A DNA stretch of 64,000 nucleotides from Cyanobium sp. NIES-981 (GTDB lineage: Bacteria > Cyanobacteriota > Cyanobacteriia > PCC-6307 > Cyanobiaceae): contig NZ_LT578417.1 in assembly GCF_900088535.1 (NCBI RefSeq), forward strand, positions 2,666,001 through 2,730,000. The letters are read 5' to 3'. A model generated the notes under the pieces. That model was given only the letters and a program-made list of their open reading frames with translations. It searched no databases and was not told the origin of the DNA. Of this stretch, positions 50,761 to 59,400 are shown one piece after another. The position numbers and the translations under genes were made by a program. Each line of letters opens with the position of its first letter. The stretch's first letter is position 1.

Positions 50761-51823
50761 CATGTATTCGCAGGTCAGAGAGTCCTTTGGTCACAAACCA
50801 CGAACGCATCGGAAGCAGGCCAGGCAGCAGTTCCTCGCCGTGGCCAAGAAAAAACGCCCTCGGTTTCTCAAGATCCGCAAAGCGATCAAGCAACAGCTTG
50901 GGCATCTCAAGCGCAACCTTGCCAACATTGACGCCCTGACAGCCTGTGGCGCAAGCCTTCTGGCGGCTGGGCGGCATGCCTATCAGAAGCTGTTGGTTGT
51001 CAGTGAGCTGGTCCGCCAGCAGAACATTCTCTATCGCTCAGACACCAGAAGTATTCCCGCTCGCATCGTCAGCCTCTGTCAAGCGCACATCAGGCCAATT
51101 GTTCGCGGCAAGGCGAGGTGCAATGTTGAGTTCGGCGCCAAGATCTCACTTTCTGTCACCGATGAAGGATTTGCTTTCCTGGATCGGCTGAGCTTTGACC
51201 CCTACAACGAAGGGGAAGATCTGAAAGTTCAGGCCCAAGCCTATCGTCGTCGATACGGCTGCTATCCGGAGGTGATCTGCGCTGATCAGATCTACCGCAC
51301 AAGATCAAATCGGGCATTCTGCCAGCGTCACGGCATTCGGCTGAGTGGGCCTCGTCTTGGTCGCCCGAAGAATGATCCGGAGTTGGTGGCAGCCGAGAGG
51401 CGGCAGTTCGTTGATGATCAAAGGCGGCGCAATGCTGTTGAAGGCAAGATCGGTCAAGGCAAGCGTCGCTATGGATTGGGATTGATCCGAGAGAAACTGC
51501 CGGCAACACAGGGTTCATCCATCGCGATGAATGTCCTGGTCATGAACCTCCAGAAGCTCCTGGAGCTTCTTTGTCTCTATTTTGTGCTCTGCTGGCAACT
51601 CTTGGTCTCCGCCGCACGGGCTCTGAGCTCCAGCAGCAGAGAGCTGAGTTGTCAGCTCAGCGGGGCCTGAGGATCACTCAGAGGTCGCCCGGGCAGGCTC
51701 ATTGTGGTGCGCATTGCCCGCGGCTCACTTTCTCAGGAGGCCCCAGGTAGAACCTGCAGCTCCGGCATGGGGCTCGGGTGCAAACAGCATTGGCTGCCTG
51801 CACGGAAGATGATCAGGCCTTGC

Positions 51824-52903
51824 TTAAGAGAAAGCAGGAGAAAATGAAGCCATGCCGTTGTTGTCTACTGTGAGGACGCCAGACGCATAAGGAAAGCTAT
51901 TGCCATTGATGCCTGCCAAGATCTCAAAATTCTTTACTGGCAGATAACCCAGGGAGGAGCTGAGCTGGTTCGGAGTCACGGTATAGACGCCTTGTGGAAG
52001 AACCATTTGGTCGATACCTGCGCCACCGTCTATAACACCATTGAAGGCTGTACTTGGTATGCCTGAAGACTCTGGATTTGCAATCGCCTTACCAAAGCCA
52101 ATAAACCGATCATTCCCATCGCCGAGTTTAATATCGACAGGTGAATCTACGTCGTCAAGTTCAACTCCGCCATTACGGACATCCAGCGTGTCATCACCCG
52201 GCCCCATAGCCAAAAGCGAAGCGAGCATTCGCAGGCCACCATGCACTTCTAGGACGTCATTCCCAGGCCCCATGACTACATTACCGCCGTCGTATAAATT
52301 TAGCCGGCCTTCGACCTGCACACGGTCTGATCCCAAGCCCAGACTTAAGTAGCCAAGACCATGCTCCATGTCGCCCCTAGCATTAATAGTATCTTTGCCT
52401 GCCCCCATGAAGACCGGCGTGCCATTAAATGACACATAGTCTGCATCTATCCTATCGTTTCCTTTTCCAGTGTTAAGAATGGAATTACCAAACGCCAAGA
52501 AGCCCCCCATTTTAATCAGATCATCTCCATGCCCCATGCTGATGACTCCAGCCTTTATCCCGAGCAATTCGGTCTCAAAGAATGTAGCACTTCTCCTTCC
52601 CGTAATAACATCATTGCCCGCTCCCATTTTGATGCTTCCATACACTTCCATGCGGAAACCACTACTGATTTTATCATTTCCACCAAAGAGCTTGATAACT
52701 CCCTTTTTCGAAATGATCAAGCGCCGAGACCGCACCACATCCCTGCCAGGGGTGCCCAGTATTGTTCCCCTGAGCGGCCTCCGCAACACAGTTCGAATAC
52801 CCATGGCCGAAAACCTCACTGAACTACCTTGAGTTGTCACAGCTTGCTGTATCAACTCTTTTGGAACTACTTGCACCCTAGACACATCTAACGCGACAAC
52901 CAA
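51824..52903 (-). CDS. RTX-like calcium-binding repeat protein
   Basis: Up to 359 residues with ten motifs of the form GxGxDxh (for example MGAGNDVIT, MGHGDDLIK, TGKGNDRID, MGPGNDVLE, MGPGDDTLD). Their Asp fall at 77, 98, 128, 150, 171, 193, 216, 238, 265 and 298, mostly 21-23 residues apart, instead of the tandem nonapeptides of classical RTX toxins. This suggests a beta-solenoid with one calcium turn per rung. No signal peptide is seen; RTX proteins are usually exported by type I secretion through a C-terminal signal. The region is clearly AT-richer than its neighbours, suggesting transfer. The longest frame begins with TTG; the ATG at 52804 is a strong alternative. Confidence 0.7.
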   Translation of the reverse strand: MVVALDVSRVQVVPKELIQQAVTTQGSSVRFSAMGIRTVLRRPLRGTILGTPGRDVVRSRRLIISKKGVIKLFGGNDKISSGFRMEVYGSIKMGAGNDVITGRRSATFFETELLGIKAGVISMGHGDDLIKMGGFLAFGNSILNTGKGNDRIDADYVSFNGTPVFMGAGKDTINARGDMEHGLGYLSLGLGSDRVQVEGRLNLYDGGNVVMGPGNDVLEVHGGLRMLASLLAMGPGDDTLDVRNGGVELDDVDSPVDIKLGDGNDRFIGFGKAIANPESSGIPSTAFNGVIDGGAGIDQMVLPQGVYTVTPNQLSSSLGYLPVKNFEILAGINGNSFPYASGVLTVDNNGMASFSPAFS

Positions 52904-52999
52904 GAGACTACATAAATATCAACGAAAAGCACGGCAGGGCAGTTGTGAATGACTATCACTAGCTCTTAGGTGACATGGAAAGGCTTTCTCTTGCTGGCC

Positions 53000-53293
53000 T
53001 CACCAGGCCAAAGGCAGCGCTACCAACAGATCCACTCTCCACCTGGTGCAGCCACCACAACGTGGGAGGTCGTGCTCACGCGCCAGGCCTAGAGCCTCGT
53101 TCACCGTGAGCGTCGCCAGCTCCAGCATGGGATCGGGCAGTGTCACCTGACCGGGCGGCGTGATCTTCACCTGGTAGATGGTGCGGCGGCGGTTACAACC
53201 GGCCAGCGTCAGCACCAGGGCTATCAGGGCGGCAACAGCCACTGCCGTGGACTCCAACGTCACCACGGCAGCCAGCAGCAGCAGCAGCTCCAC
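53000..53293 (-). CDS. Possible small lipoprotein or membrane protein
   Basis: A 97-residue frame starting MELLLLLAAVVTLESTAVAVAALIALVLTLAGCNRRR. The long hydrophobic N-terminus ends in LAGC, a lipobox-like pattern. The rest (YQVKITPPGQVTLPDPMLELATLTVNEALGLAREHDLPRCGG is its middle part) has plausible protein composition and a Cys pair. No family recognised, and GC-rich chance frames are common here, so it remains doubtful. Confidence 0.35.
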   Translation of the reverse strand: MELLLLLAAVVTLESTAVAVAALIALVLTLAGCNRRRTIYQVKITPPGQVTLPDPMLELATLTVNEALGLAREHDLPRCGGCTRWRVDLLVALPLAW

Positions 53294-53965
53294 CAGGCAG
53301 GCGTCGACGAAGCAGGCTCATACCGAGGGTGACGCTCATCACATCGGCATTGACCGCAGACCCGATCCCTGGCGACCTGCCGCTTGATGGGCATTCAACA
53401 CCTCAACGCCATCTGATTCAACGAAGTCCTGCCAGCTCCGGTCCGGCTTGAAATACGGGAAGCCGCACCTGAAACTGACTGGCAAGCAGAGCACCAGATT
53501 GGCCATGGGCCCTGGGGGAAAAGCCGTGCCAGGAAGCGGTGGGGTCATCAGTCATACCAATCCATCCCCCACCATCACAGCATCGAGATGGATACGCGGT
53601 GTTGTTCAGCGTGCTGTGGACCGGCAATATGCCGAAGCTGCCTGATCAGAACTTTCCGGCCCGCAGCTCTACTCCTGGATTGCCTCCTGAAAGCCCATTC
53701 ACGGAATGCCGCGGCCTGTGATCGTGTGCACCATCGGGGTCTCGCTTCCAGGGGTCCATCAACCAGACCAGAGCGGGAGCGCCCTCGAATACTCGGGCTG
53801 GCCCCTTCCCTTTCACCTCCCCATCCCGGACCCACCGCAAGGCAGTCGACCCTGGCCCAAAGGGTGGCGACTGCAGCCGCTTTTCCACACGGCTTGCGCA
53901 GGGCTTTCACACAGTGACTCACCCACGCCGTGGCGACACCCACAGGACCCCAGTCCCAGACACGT
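53294..53965. other. Stretch without a recognisable gene
   Basis: About 670 bp with short overlapping frames on both strands, none with convincing composition or start. It may hold decayed coding sequence left between the IS-bearing region and ssrA; I found no tRNA, CRISPR or clear repeat in it. Confidence 0.5.
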
Positions 53966-53987
53966 GAAAGGGGCCCTTCCAGGCCCC
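53966..53987 (-). terminator. Hairpin terminator after ssrA
   Basis: On the minus strand GGGGCC (53982-53987) and GGCCCC (53970-53975) form a stem with a 6-nt loop, followed by TTTC. It lies just beyond the coding piece of the tmRNA. Confidence 0.6.
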
Positions 53988-54262
53988 ATGGGTCATTTGG
54001 GTGATAAGGCTGACCTCACCCCATCTCCCTTAGAGATGTCAGGCGGCCACGGGGGCAGCTTGACGGGAGAAACGAACGATGTTGTTCGCTGTTACGGGTT
54101 TGCTCTTACCGAGCAGGCTTCAGTCACCCTCCTCATGCCCCGTCGAAACCATTGCAGCCCCTTGTGGGTTCCGCCCGAGGGCGGAAATGGAGCTGAGCGG
54201 AATCGAACCGCTGTCCGAAACACTGGTGTGAGCCACCTAGTCCGGCCGAAACCGGACTCCGT
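53988..54262 (-). ncRNA. ssrA: Transfer-messenger RNA, circularly permuted two-piece form
   Basis: On the minus strand the acceptor piece comes first (about 54262 to 54188): it ends CGGTTCGATTCCGCTCAGCTCC plus discriminator A, written here in part as the T arm GCGGTTCGATTCCGC and CAGCTCC; CCA is not encoded. A 26-nt spacer with a hairpin follows. The coding piece begins at 54161 with GGGGCTGCAATGG, whose GGGGCTG pairs with CAGCTCC to form the acceptor stem. The tag frame (54089-54039) encodes ANNIVRFSRQAAPVAA followed by TGA, ending in the usual degradation signal. tmRNA rescues stalled ribosomes and tags the product for proteolysis. The permuted two-piece form is known in alpha-cyanobacteria; exact mature ends are not readable. 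Confidence 0.9.
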
Positions 54263-54294
54263 CATTGTGGCAGCAGCCAGTCACCGGTGCAGGG

Positions 54295-55491
54295 GTGGGC
54301 ATCACCGAACCACAGTCCGCCGGGTCCTCCGCCGGCACGCCCATCCACGCCATCGCGGTGGTGCCGCCGGGGCTGGAGCAACCGGCGGCCGAGGAGCTCG
54401 CCGCCCTCGGCTGTGACGGCGTGGCCCCGCTGCGGCGTGCGGTGCGCTGCGACACCGACCTGGCCGGCCTCTACCGGCTGCATCTGCAGGCCCGGCTGCC
54501 GTTCCGGCTGCTGCGTCAGCTGGCCAGCTTTCCCTGCCGCGGCCGCGACGACCTCTACAGCGGCGTGCAGCAGGCCGTGGACTGGGCCACCTGGCTGCCG
54601 CCCCGTGCCAGCTTCCGCGTGGATGTGAGCGGCACCGCCCCGGGGCTGAACCACAGCCACTACAGCGCCCTGCAGGTGAAGAACGCCCTGGTGGACCTGC
54701 AGCGCCAGCGGTGGGGGCAGCGCTCCTCGATCGACCTCGACTCCCCTGACCTCAGCCTGCACCTGCACCTGGGCGGCGGCCTGGCCAGCCTCAGCGTGGA
54801 CGGCAGCGGCAGCAGCCTGCACCGCCGCGGCTACCGCGCCGCCATGGGCCTGGCACCGCTGAAGGAAAACCTGGCCGCCGGCCTGATCGCCCTCACCGGC
54901 TGGAACGGCTCCGTGCCCCTGGCCGATCCCCTCTGCGGCAGCGGCACCCTGCTGATCGAAGCCGCCTGCGCCGCCCTCGGCCGGGCCCCGGGTCTCGGCC
55001 CGGATGGCCCCCGGCCGTTCGCCCTGCAGCGCTGGCCCGACTTCCAGCCCGCTCTCTGGCAGGAGCAGGTGGACGCCGCCGCGGCCCTGGCACGCCAGGA
55101 CCTGCCGGACGGCCAGCCCCTGGCCCCCGTGCTGGGCATGGAGCAGGATCCGGCCGTGCTGGCCCAGGCCCGCGCCAATGCGGAGGCCGCCGGCGTGGCG
55201 GATTGGATCGATCTGCGCGGCGGCGACTGCCGCGATTTCGTGCCGCCGCCGCAGCCGGGCGTGCTGGTGTGCAACCCGCCCTACGGCGAGCGCCTGGGCG
55301 AGGCGGCCGAGCTGGAGAGCCTCTACGCCGACCTGGGCCGCATGGTGAAGGAGCGCTGCAGCGGCTGGAGCCTGTGGCTGCTCAGCGGCAACCCCGAGCT
55401 CACCGGTGCCCTGCGGATGAAGGCCAGCCGGCGCATCCCGGTGAGCAACGGCGGCATCGACTGCCGCTGGCTCCACTACCAGATCCGCTGA
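54295..55491 (+). CDS. THUMP-domain class I RNA methyltransferase (RlmL/RlmK-like N2-guanine type)
   Basis: About 398 residues. An N-terminal ferredoxin-like/THUMP region (AVVPPGLEQPAAEELAALGCDGV to LSVDGSGSSLHRRGYR) precedes a Rossmann methyltransferase domain. That domain has LADPLCGSGTLLIEAA (SAM loop), GMEQDP and the catalytic VLVCNPPYGERLG (NPPY). This is the layout of RlmL, which makes m2G2445 in 23S rRNA, and of related tRNA m2G enzymes; the RNA target is not decided. The frame opens with TTG at 54265, but GTG at 54295 is preferred since the earlier codon abuts the divergent ssrA transcript. Confidence 0.88.
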   Translation: MGITEPQSAGSSAGTPIHAIAVVPPGLEQPAAEELAALGCDGVAPLRRAVRCDTDLAGLYRLHLQARLPFRLLRQLASFPCRGRDDLYSGVQQAVDWATWLPPRASFRVDVSGTAPGLNHSHYSALQVKNALVDLQRQRWGQRSSIDLDSPDLSLHLHLGGGLASLSVDGSGSSLHRRGYRAAMGLAPLKENLAAGLIALTGWNGSVPLADPLCGSGTLLIEAACAALGRAPGLGPDGPRPFALQRWPDFQPALWQEQVDAAAALARQDLPDGQPLAPVLGMEQDPAVLAQARANAEAAGVADWIDLRGGDCRDFVPPPQPGVLVCNPPYGERLGEAAELESLYADLGRMVKERCSGWSLWLLSGNPELTGALRMKASRRIPVSNGGIDCRWLHYQIR

Positions 55492-55517
55492 TCTGACGCC
55501 CGGTTGACCAGGCACTG

Positions 55518-55910
55518 TCAGCGGCCCAACAGGGCGCGGGTGGTCTTGGTGAGGCCGGCGGTGGTCTGGGGCAGGTAGGGGCCCTTGAGCAGACCACCGC
55601 CAATGCGCAGAAACACCCCGGCCACCACCACGTTGAGGCTGGCCACCGCCAGGGTGCTGTGGATCCAGCTGAGGCTGACCCCCTCATGCAGCCAGAGGAG
55701 CAGCGCCACCTCCGCCGCGATCAGGGCCAGCAGCATCATGGTGAGCCCGCCGCTGAGCAGCAGGGCGCCGCTGATCAGCCGCCGCTTCTCGTGGTCGGCC
55801 TCCTGCAGCGCGATGCGCACGTGCAGGTCCATCACCGAACTCAGCAGGGCGCCGACCCGCCCCATCGCCTCACGGGCCTTGCCGCCACTCTCGCGCCGCT
55901 GCTGGCTCAT
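55518..55910 (-). CDS. Holin-like (phage holin superfamily III / DUF1469) membrane protein
   Basis: A 130-residue protein with an amphipathic N-terminal helix (GRVGALLSSVMDLHVRIALQEADHEKRRL) and two hydrophobic helices (LLLSGGLTMMLLALIAAEVALLLWL and ASLNVVVAGVFLRIGGGL). This matches the actinobacterial Hol-X/YqjE-like family, usually found beside DUF883 proteins, as here. Despite the name these are not phage genes; roles in envelope stress are suspected. Its start overlaps the upstream gene by 4 nt. Confidence 0.75.
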   Translation of the reverse strand: MSQQRRESGGKAREAMGRVGALLSSVMDLHVRIALQEADHEKRRLISGALLLSGGLTMMLLALIAAEVALLLWLHEGVSLSWIHSTLAVASLNVVVAGVFLRIGGGLLKGPYLPQTTAGLTKTTRALLGR

Positions 55911-56359
55911 GCCGAGCGACGGCCGGAGGACAGCAGCAGGCCCACCAGCACACCCACACCGGCTGCAATGCCGATCGCCATCAGCGGCCGCTCCCGCACC
56001 GGCTTCTCGATGCGGGGCCGCAGGGTGGCGTTGAGGTCATCGAGCACCCCCTCCAGCTGCTTCTCCAGGGGGGCCAGATGATCGGCGATGCGGCTGGTCT
56101 GGGCGCCAGCCACATCGAGCAGCTCCACCAGCTGGTGCTTCACCAGGGTCACCGTGCGGCCGGTCTGGGAGGCGATCACCTCGGCCACCTCATCGAAGCT
56201 GCCGCGCGTGGCCTCCAGGGTCTGGCGGGCCACCTGGGGCCACTCGCGCTGGATCGTGGGCAGGAGGGCATCGAAGCGTTCGCGGAACGTGTCCTGGTGC
56301 TGCTCCGGCTCCGGTGCCTGGGCTTCGGAGGTTCGGTCCTGGGGCGGGGTGCTCGTCAT
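55907..56359 (-). CDS. DUF883/YqjD-like membrane-anchored protein
   Basis: A 150-residue protein: a disordered Glu/Pro-rich N-terminus, a long amphipathic helix region (FDALLPTIQREWPQVARQTLEATRGSFDEV then VTLVKHQLVELLDVAG), and a C-terminal hydrophobic anchor preceded by PVRERPLMAIGIAAGVGVLVGLLLS. The RPLxAIGIAAGVGVLVGxLL end is characteristic of the YqjD/ElaB family, inner-membrane proteins some of which bind ribosomes. It is translationally coupled (4-nt overlap) to the holin-like protein. Confidence 0.75.
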   Translation of the reverse strand: MTSTPPQDRTSEAQAPEPEQHQDTFRERFDALLPTIQREWPQVARQTLEATRGSFDEVAEVIASQTGRTVTLVKHQLVELLDVAGAQTSRIADHLAPLEKQLEGVLDDLNATLRPRIEKPVRERPLMAIGIAAGVGVLVGLLLSSGRRSA

Positions 56360-56470
56360 CGGGATACGGGGCGGCGGGGCCTGGCATGGGGTCGTCTGTC
56401 TTCAACCTAAGAACAGGGTTGAGCTTCCGGAACCCTCCGCTACATTTCGGGGGCTCGGCGCACGGGCCTG

Positions 56471-59400
56471 TTGGTCTTCATCAATCAGGTCGAGCTCACC
56501 CACTTCAAATCGTTCGGCGGATCGATGACGATCCCGCTCGAGCCTGGCTTCACGGTGGTGACCGGGCCGAACGGCTCGGGGAAGAGCAACATCCTGGACG
56601 CCGTGCTCTTCTGCCTGGGTCTGGCCAGCAGCCGGGGCATGCGGGCCGAGCGCCTGCCCGACCTGATCAACAGCGCCATGCTCCGGGCGGGGCGGGCCGC
56701 CGAAACCACGGTGAGTGTGCGCTTTGACCTGGGCGACTGGCAGCCGGACGAGGCCGAAGCCGGCCTGGAAGCCCCGGAGGAGGGCCCATGGATCCGACCG
56801 GGCCAGCGCAGCTGGACCGTGAGCCGGCGCCTGCGGGTGGCTCCTGGAGGCACCTACGCCAGCAGCTACACCGCCGATGGGGTGCCCTGCAACCTGCAGC
56901 AGCTGCAGACCCAGCTGCGGCGCCTGCGGGTGGATCCCGAGGGCAGCAACGTGGTGATGCAGGGCGATGTGACCCGCATCGTGTCGATGAGTGCCCGCGA
57001 CCGGCGCGGCGTCATCGACGAGCTGGCCGGCGTGGCCCTGTTCGACAGCCGCATCGAACAGACCCGCTTCAAGCTCGACGATGTGCAGGACCGCCAGGAG
57101 CGCTGCTCGATCGTGCAGCAGGAGCTGCTGGCCAACCGCCAGAAGCTGGAGCGCGACTGCGCCAAGGCCCGCACGTACCAGTCCCTGCGCGAGCGTCTGC
57201 ACCTGGGGCGCCTGCAGGAGCAGGTGCTGGCTTTTGAAGCGGCCGAGGCCGGCCTGCGGGCCCTGGTGAGCCGGCAGGACGCGCTCGGACGGCAGCAGCT
57301 GCAGGAGCGGGAGGCGATCGCCGCGGCCGAGGCCGCCGTGGAAGCCGGCGGCAGAGCCCTGGAGCAGCTGCAGGCCGAGGTGAAGGCCCTCGGGGAGGAT
57401 CAGCTGCTGGCGGTGCAGGCCGAACTCGCCGGCCTGGAGGCGGGCAGCCGCGAACTGGCCCGGCAGGCCGAGAAGCACCAGCTGCAGGCCGAAGATCTGC
57501 AGCGCCAGCGGCAGGAGCTGGCCCGCAGCCGGGGGGAGCTGCAGCAGGAGCAGCAGCGGCTGGAGGCCGCCGGCGACCAGGCCGAGCTCGATGCGGCCGA
57601 AGCTGCCTGCCGCGCCGCCGAGGCCGCGGTGGAGCTCTCCCGCCGGCGCCTCGGCGAGGTGGCCGGGCGCTCGGGCAGCTGGATGGAGGAGCAGAAACGC
57701 CGCAGCCTGCGGCGCCAGGAGCTCGCCTCCCGCCTCAGCCCCCTGGAGGCCGAGCGGCAGCAGCTGGCCGAGCGGCTGCGCCAGAACCAGGAGCGCCTGG
57801 CGGAGCTGCTCGCCGAAGAGCAGCGGGAGGGCAGCAGCCAGGCCAGCGCCCAGCAGGAGCTGGAGCAGGCCGAGGCGGAATGGCAGCAGCTCACCAGCTC
57901 CTGCGCAAGCCGCCAGGCGCAGCTGCAGGAGCTGGCCGAGGCCTATGCCCTGCAGCAGCGCACCCGCCAGCGGCTGGACCAGGAGCAGGTGCAGCTCGAG
58001 CGCGAGATCGCCCGGCTCGACAGCCGCCGGGAAACGCTGCAGGAGAGCCGCGGCACCGGGGCCCTGCGGGTGCTGCTGGAGGCCGGCCTGGAGGGGATCC
58101 ATGGTCCCGTGGCCCAGCTCGGCGAGGTGGAGGAGCGGCACCGCACCGCCCTGGAGGTGGCGGCCGGAGCCCGCCTCGGCCAGGTGGTGGTGGACGACGA
58201 CCGCATCGCCGCCCGCGCCATCGAGCTGCTGAAGCAGCGCCGCGCCGGACGCCTCACCTTCCTGCCGCTCAACCGCATCCGCTCCCCCGGCGGCAGCCAG
58301 GCAGCCAGCGGAGCCGCTGCCCTGCAGCGGGGCGGCGGCTCCGCGGACCGGGGCCAGGCGGGAGGCCTGGTGGGGCGGGCGGTGGACCTGGTGCGGCATG
58401 AGTCCGTCTACGCCGAGGTGTTCCGCTACGTGTTCGGCGACACCCTGGTGTTCAGCGACCTCACCAGTGCGCGCCGCGAGCTGGGCCGCTGCCGGGCGGT
58501 GACCCTCGAGGGCGAGCTGCTGGAGAAGAGCGGCGCCATGACCGGCGGCAGCCTGCAGCAGCGGGGCAACCAGCTGGGCTTCGGCCGCAGCCAGGAGGGC
58601 GACGAGGCCGAGCCGTTGCGCCGCCGCCTGCTGGAGCTGGGCGAGAGCCTGGTGGCCTGCCGGCGCCGTGAAGCCCAGCTGGGTCAGCAACTCGAGGAGC
58701 TGCGGCCCCAGCTGCAGCAGCTGCAGCAACGGCTCGCCGCCCTTGAAGCCCAGCGCGGCGGCGCCCGCAAGGCCCTGGCCCCGCAGCTGCAGCGCCAACA
58801 CCTGCTCAAGGAGCGGCTGGCCCAGCTGCACCACGTGCTCAGCACCGACCAGCTGCGGCAGCAGGAGCTCTCGCAGCAGCTGGAGCCCCTGCAGCAGGAG
58901 CTCGCCGCCCTCCACCAGGAGGAGGCCGGAGCCCAGGCGTCCGGCGATGCGGCCCGCTGGCAGGGTCTGCAACAGGAGCTCGAGGCCGCCGACCAGTCCC
59001 TGGTGGCCGCACGCCAGCAGCGCGACGGCCTGCTGGCGGCCCGCCGGGACAGGGCGCTGGCGGTGGAGCGGCTGCGCAACCAGCTCGAGGCCCTGGGCGG
59101 CGAGGAGCAGCGGCTGATCGCCGCGGTGAACGCCCTGGTGCTCGAACGGACCCAGTGGAAGGAGCGCCATCAGGCCGAGCAGGAGCGCCGCGCCGCCCTC
59201 GAACGGCAGCAGGCCGAGCTGCAGACCCGCTTCGGCGAGCGGCGCCGGGCCCGCGATGCCGCCGAGGCCGCCCTGGCCGGGCAGCGCCAGGCGCTGCAGC
59301 AGCGCCAGTGGGAGTTGCAGCGTCTGGCCGAGGAGCTGCAGGGGCTGGCCGAGCAGCAGCGCAGCGATCAGCTGCGGCTGGAGCAGCTGCAGCGGGACCT

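Larger units (their letters stand above)
48423..51670 (+). pseudogene. Transposase of the outer IS, interrupted by self-insertion
   Basis: The 5' part (48423-49045) encodes the N-terminal 207 or so residues, including the first catalytic Asp (LLIDATCVPAD). It ends in a TAG stop formed by the target duplication and the first base of the inner IS. The 3' part (50762-51670) resumes with MYSQVRESFGHK and carries the second Asp (VICADQIY) and the Glu (RRRNAVEGKIGQGKRRYG). Since ATG falls exactly at the junction (50762), a C-terminal fragment could still be translated. The two parts together reproduce the intact 508-residue protein of the inner copy. Confidence 0.9.
48308..51743. mobile_element. 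Outer IS copy (IS5-like), split by an inner identical copy
   Basis: The element starts GGGCCTCCTGAGAAA and ends with the inverted form of that 15-bp sequence. Its total span is 3436 bp, but removing the inner element (1715 bp) and one 6-bp target duplication leaves exactly 1715 bp, the same length as the inner copy. The two copies read identically over the segments compared. Its transposase gene is cut after the codons for LTETLIDAM, so this copy can no longer make its own full transposase. Confidence 0.93.

Noticed and set aside
53706..54416. 236-codon plus-strand frame across the ssrA locus
   Set aside because: It runs antisense through the tmRNA pieces and into the methyltransferase in a wrong frame.
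55518..56359. Prophage remnant suggested by the holin-like protein
   Set aside because: No other phage gene adjoins it; the holin-like/DUF883 pair is a common chromosomal membrane unit.
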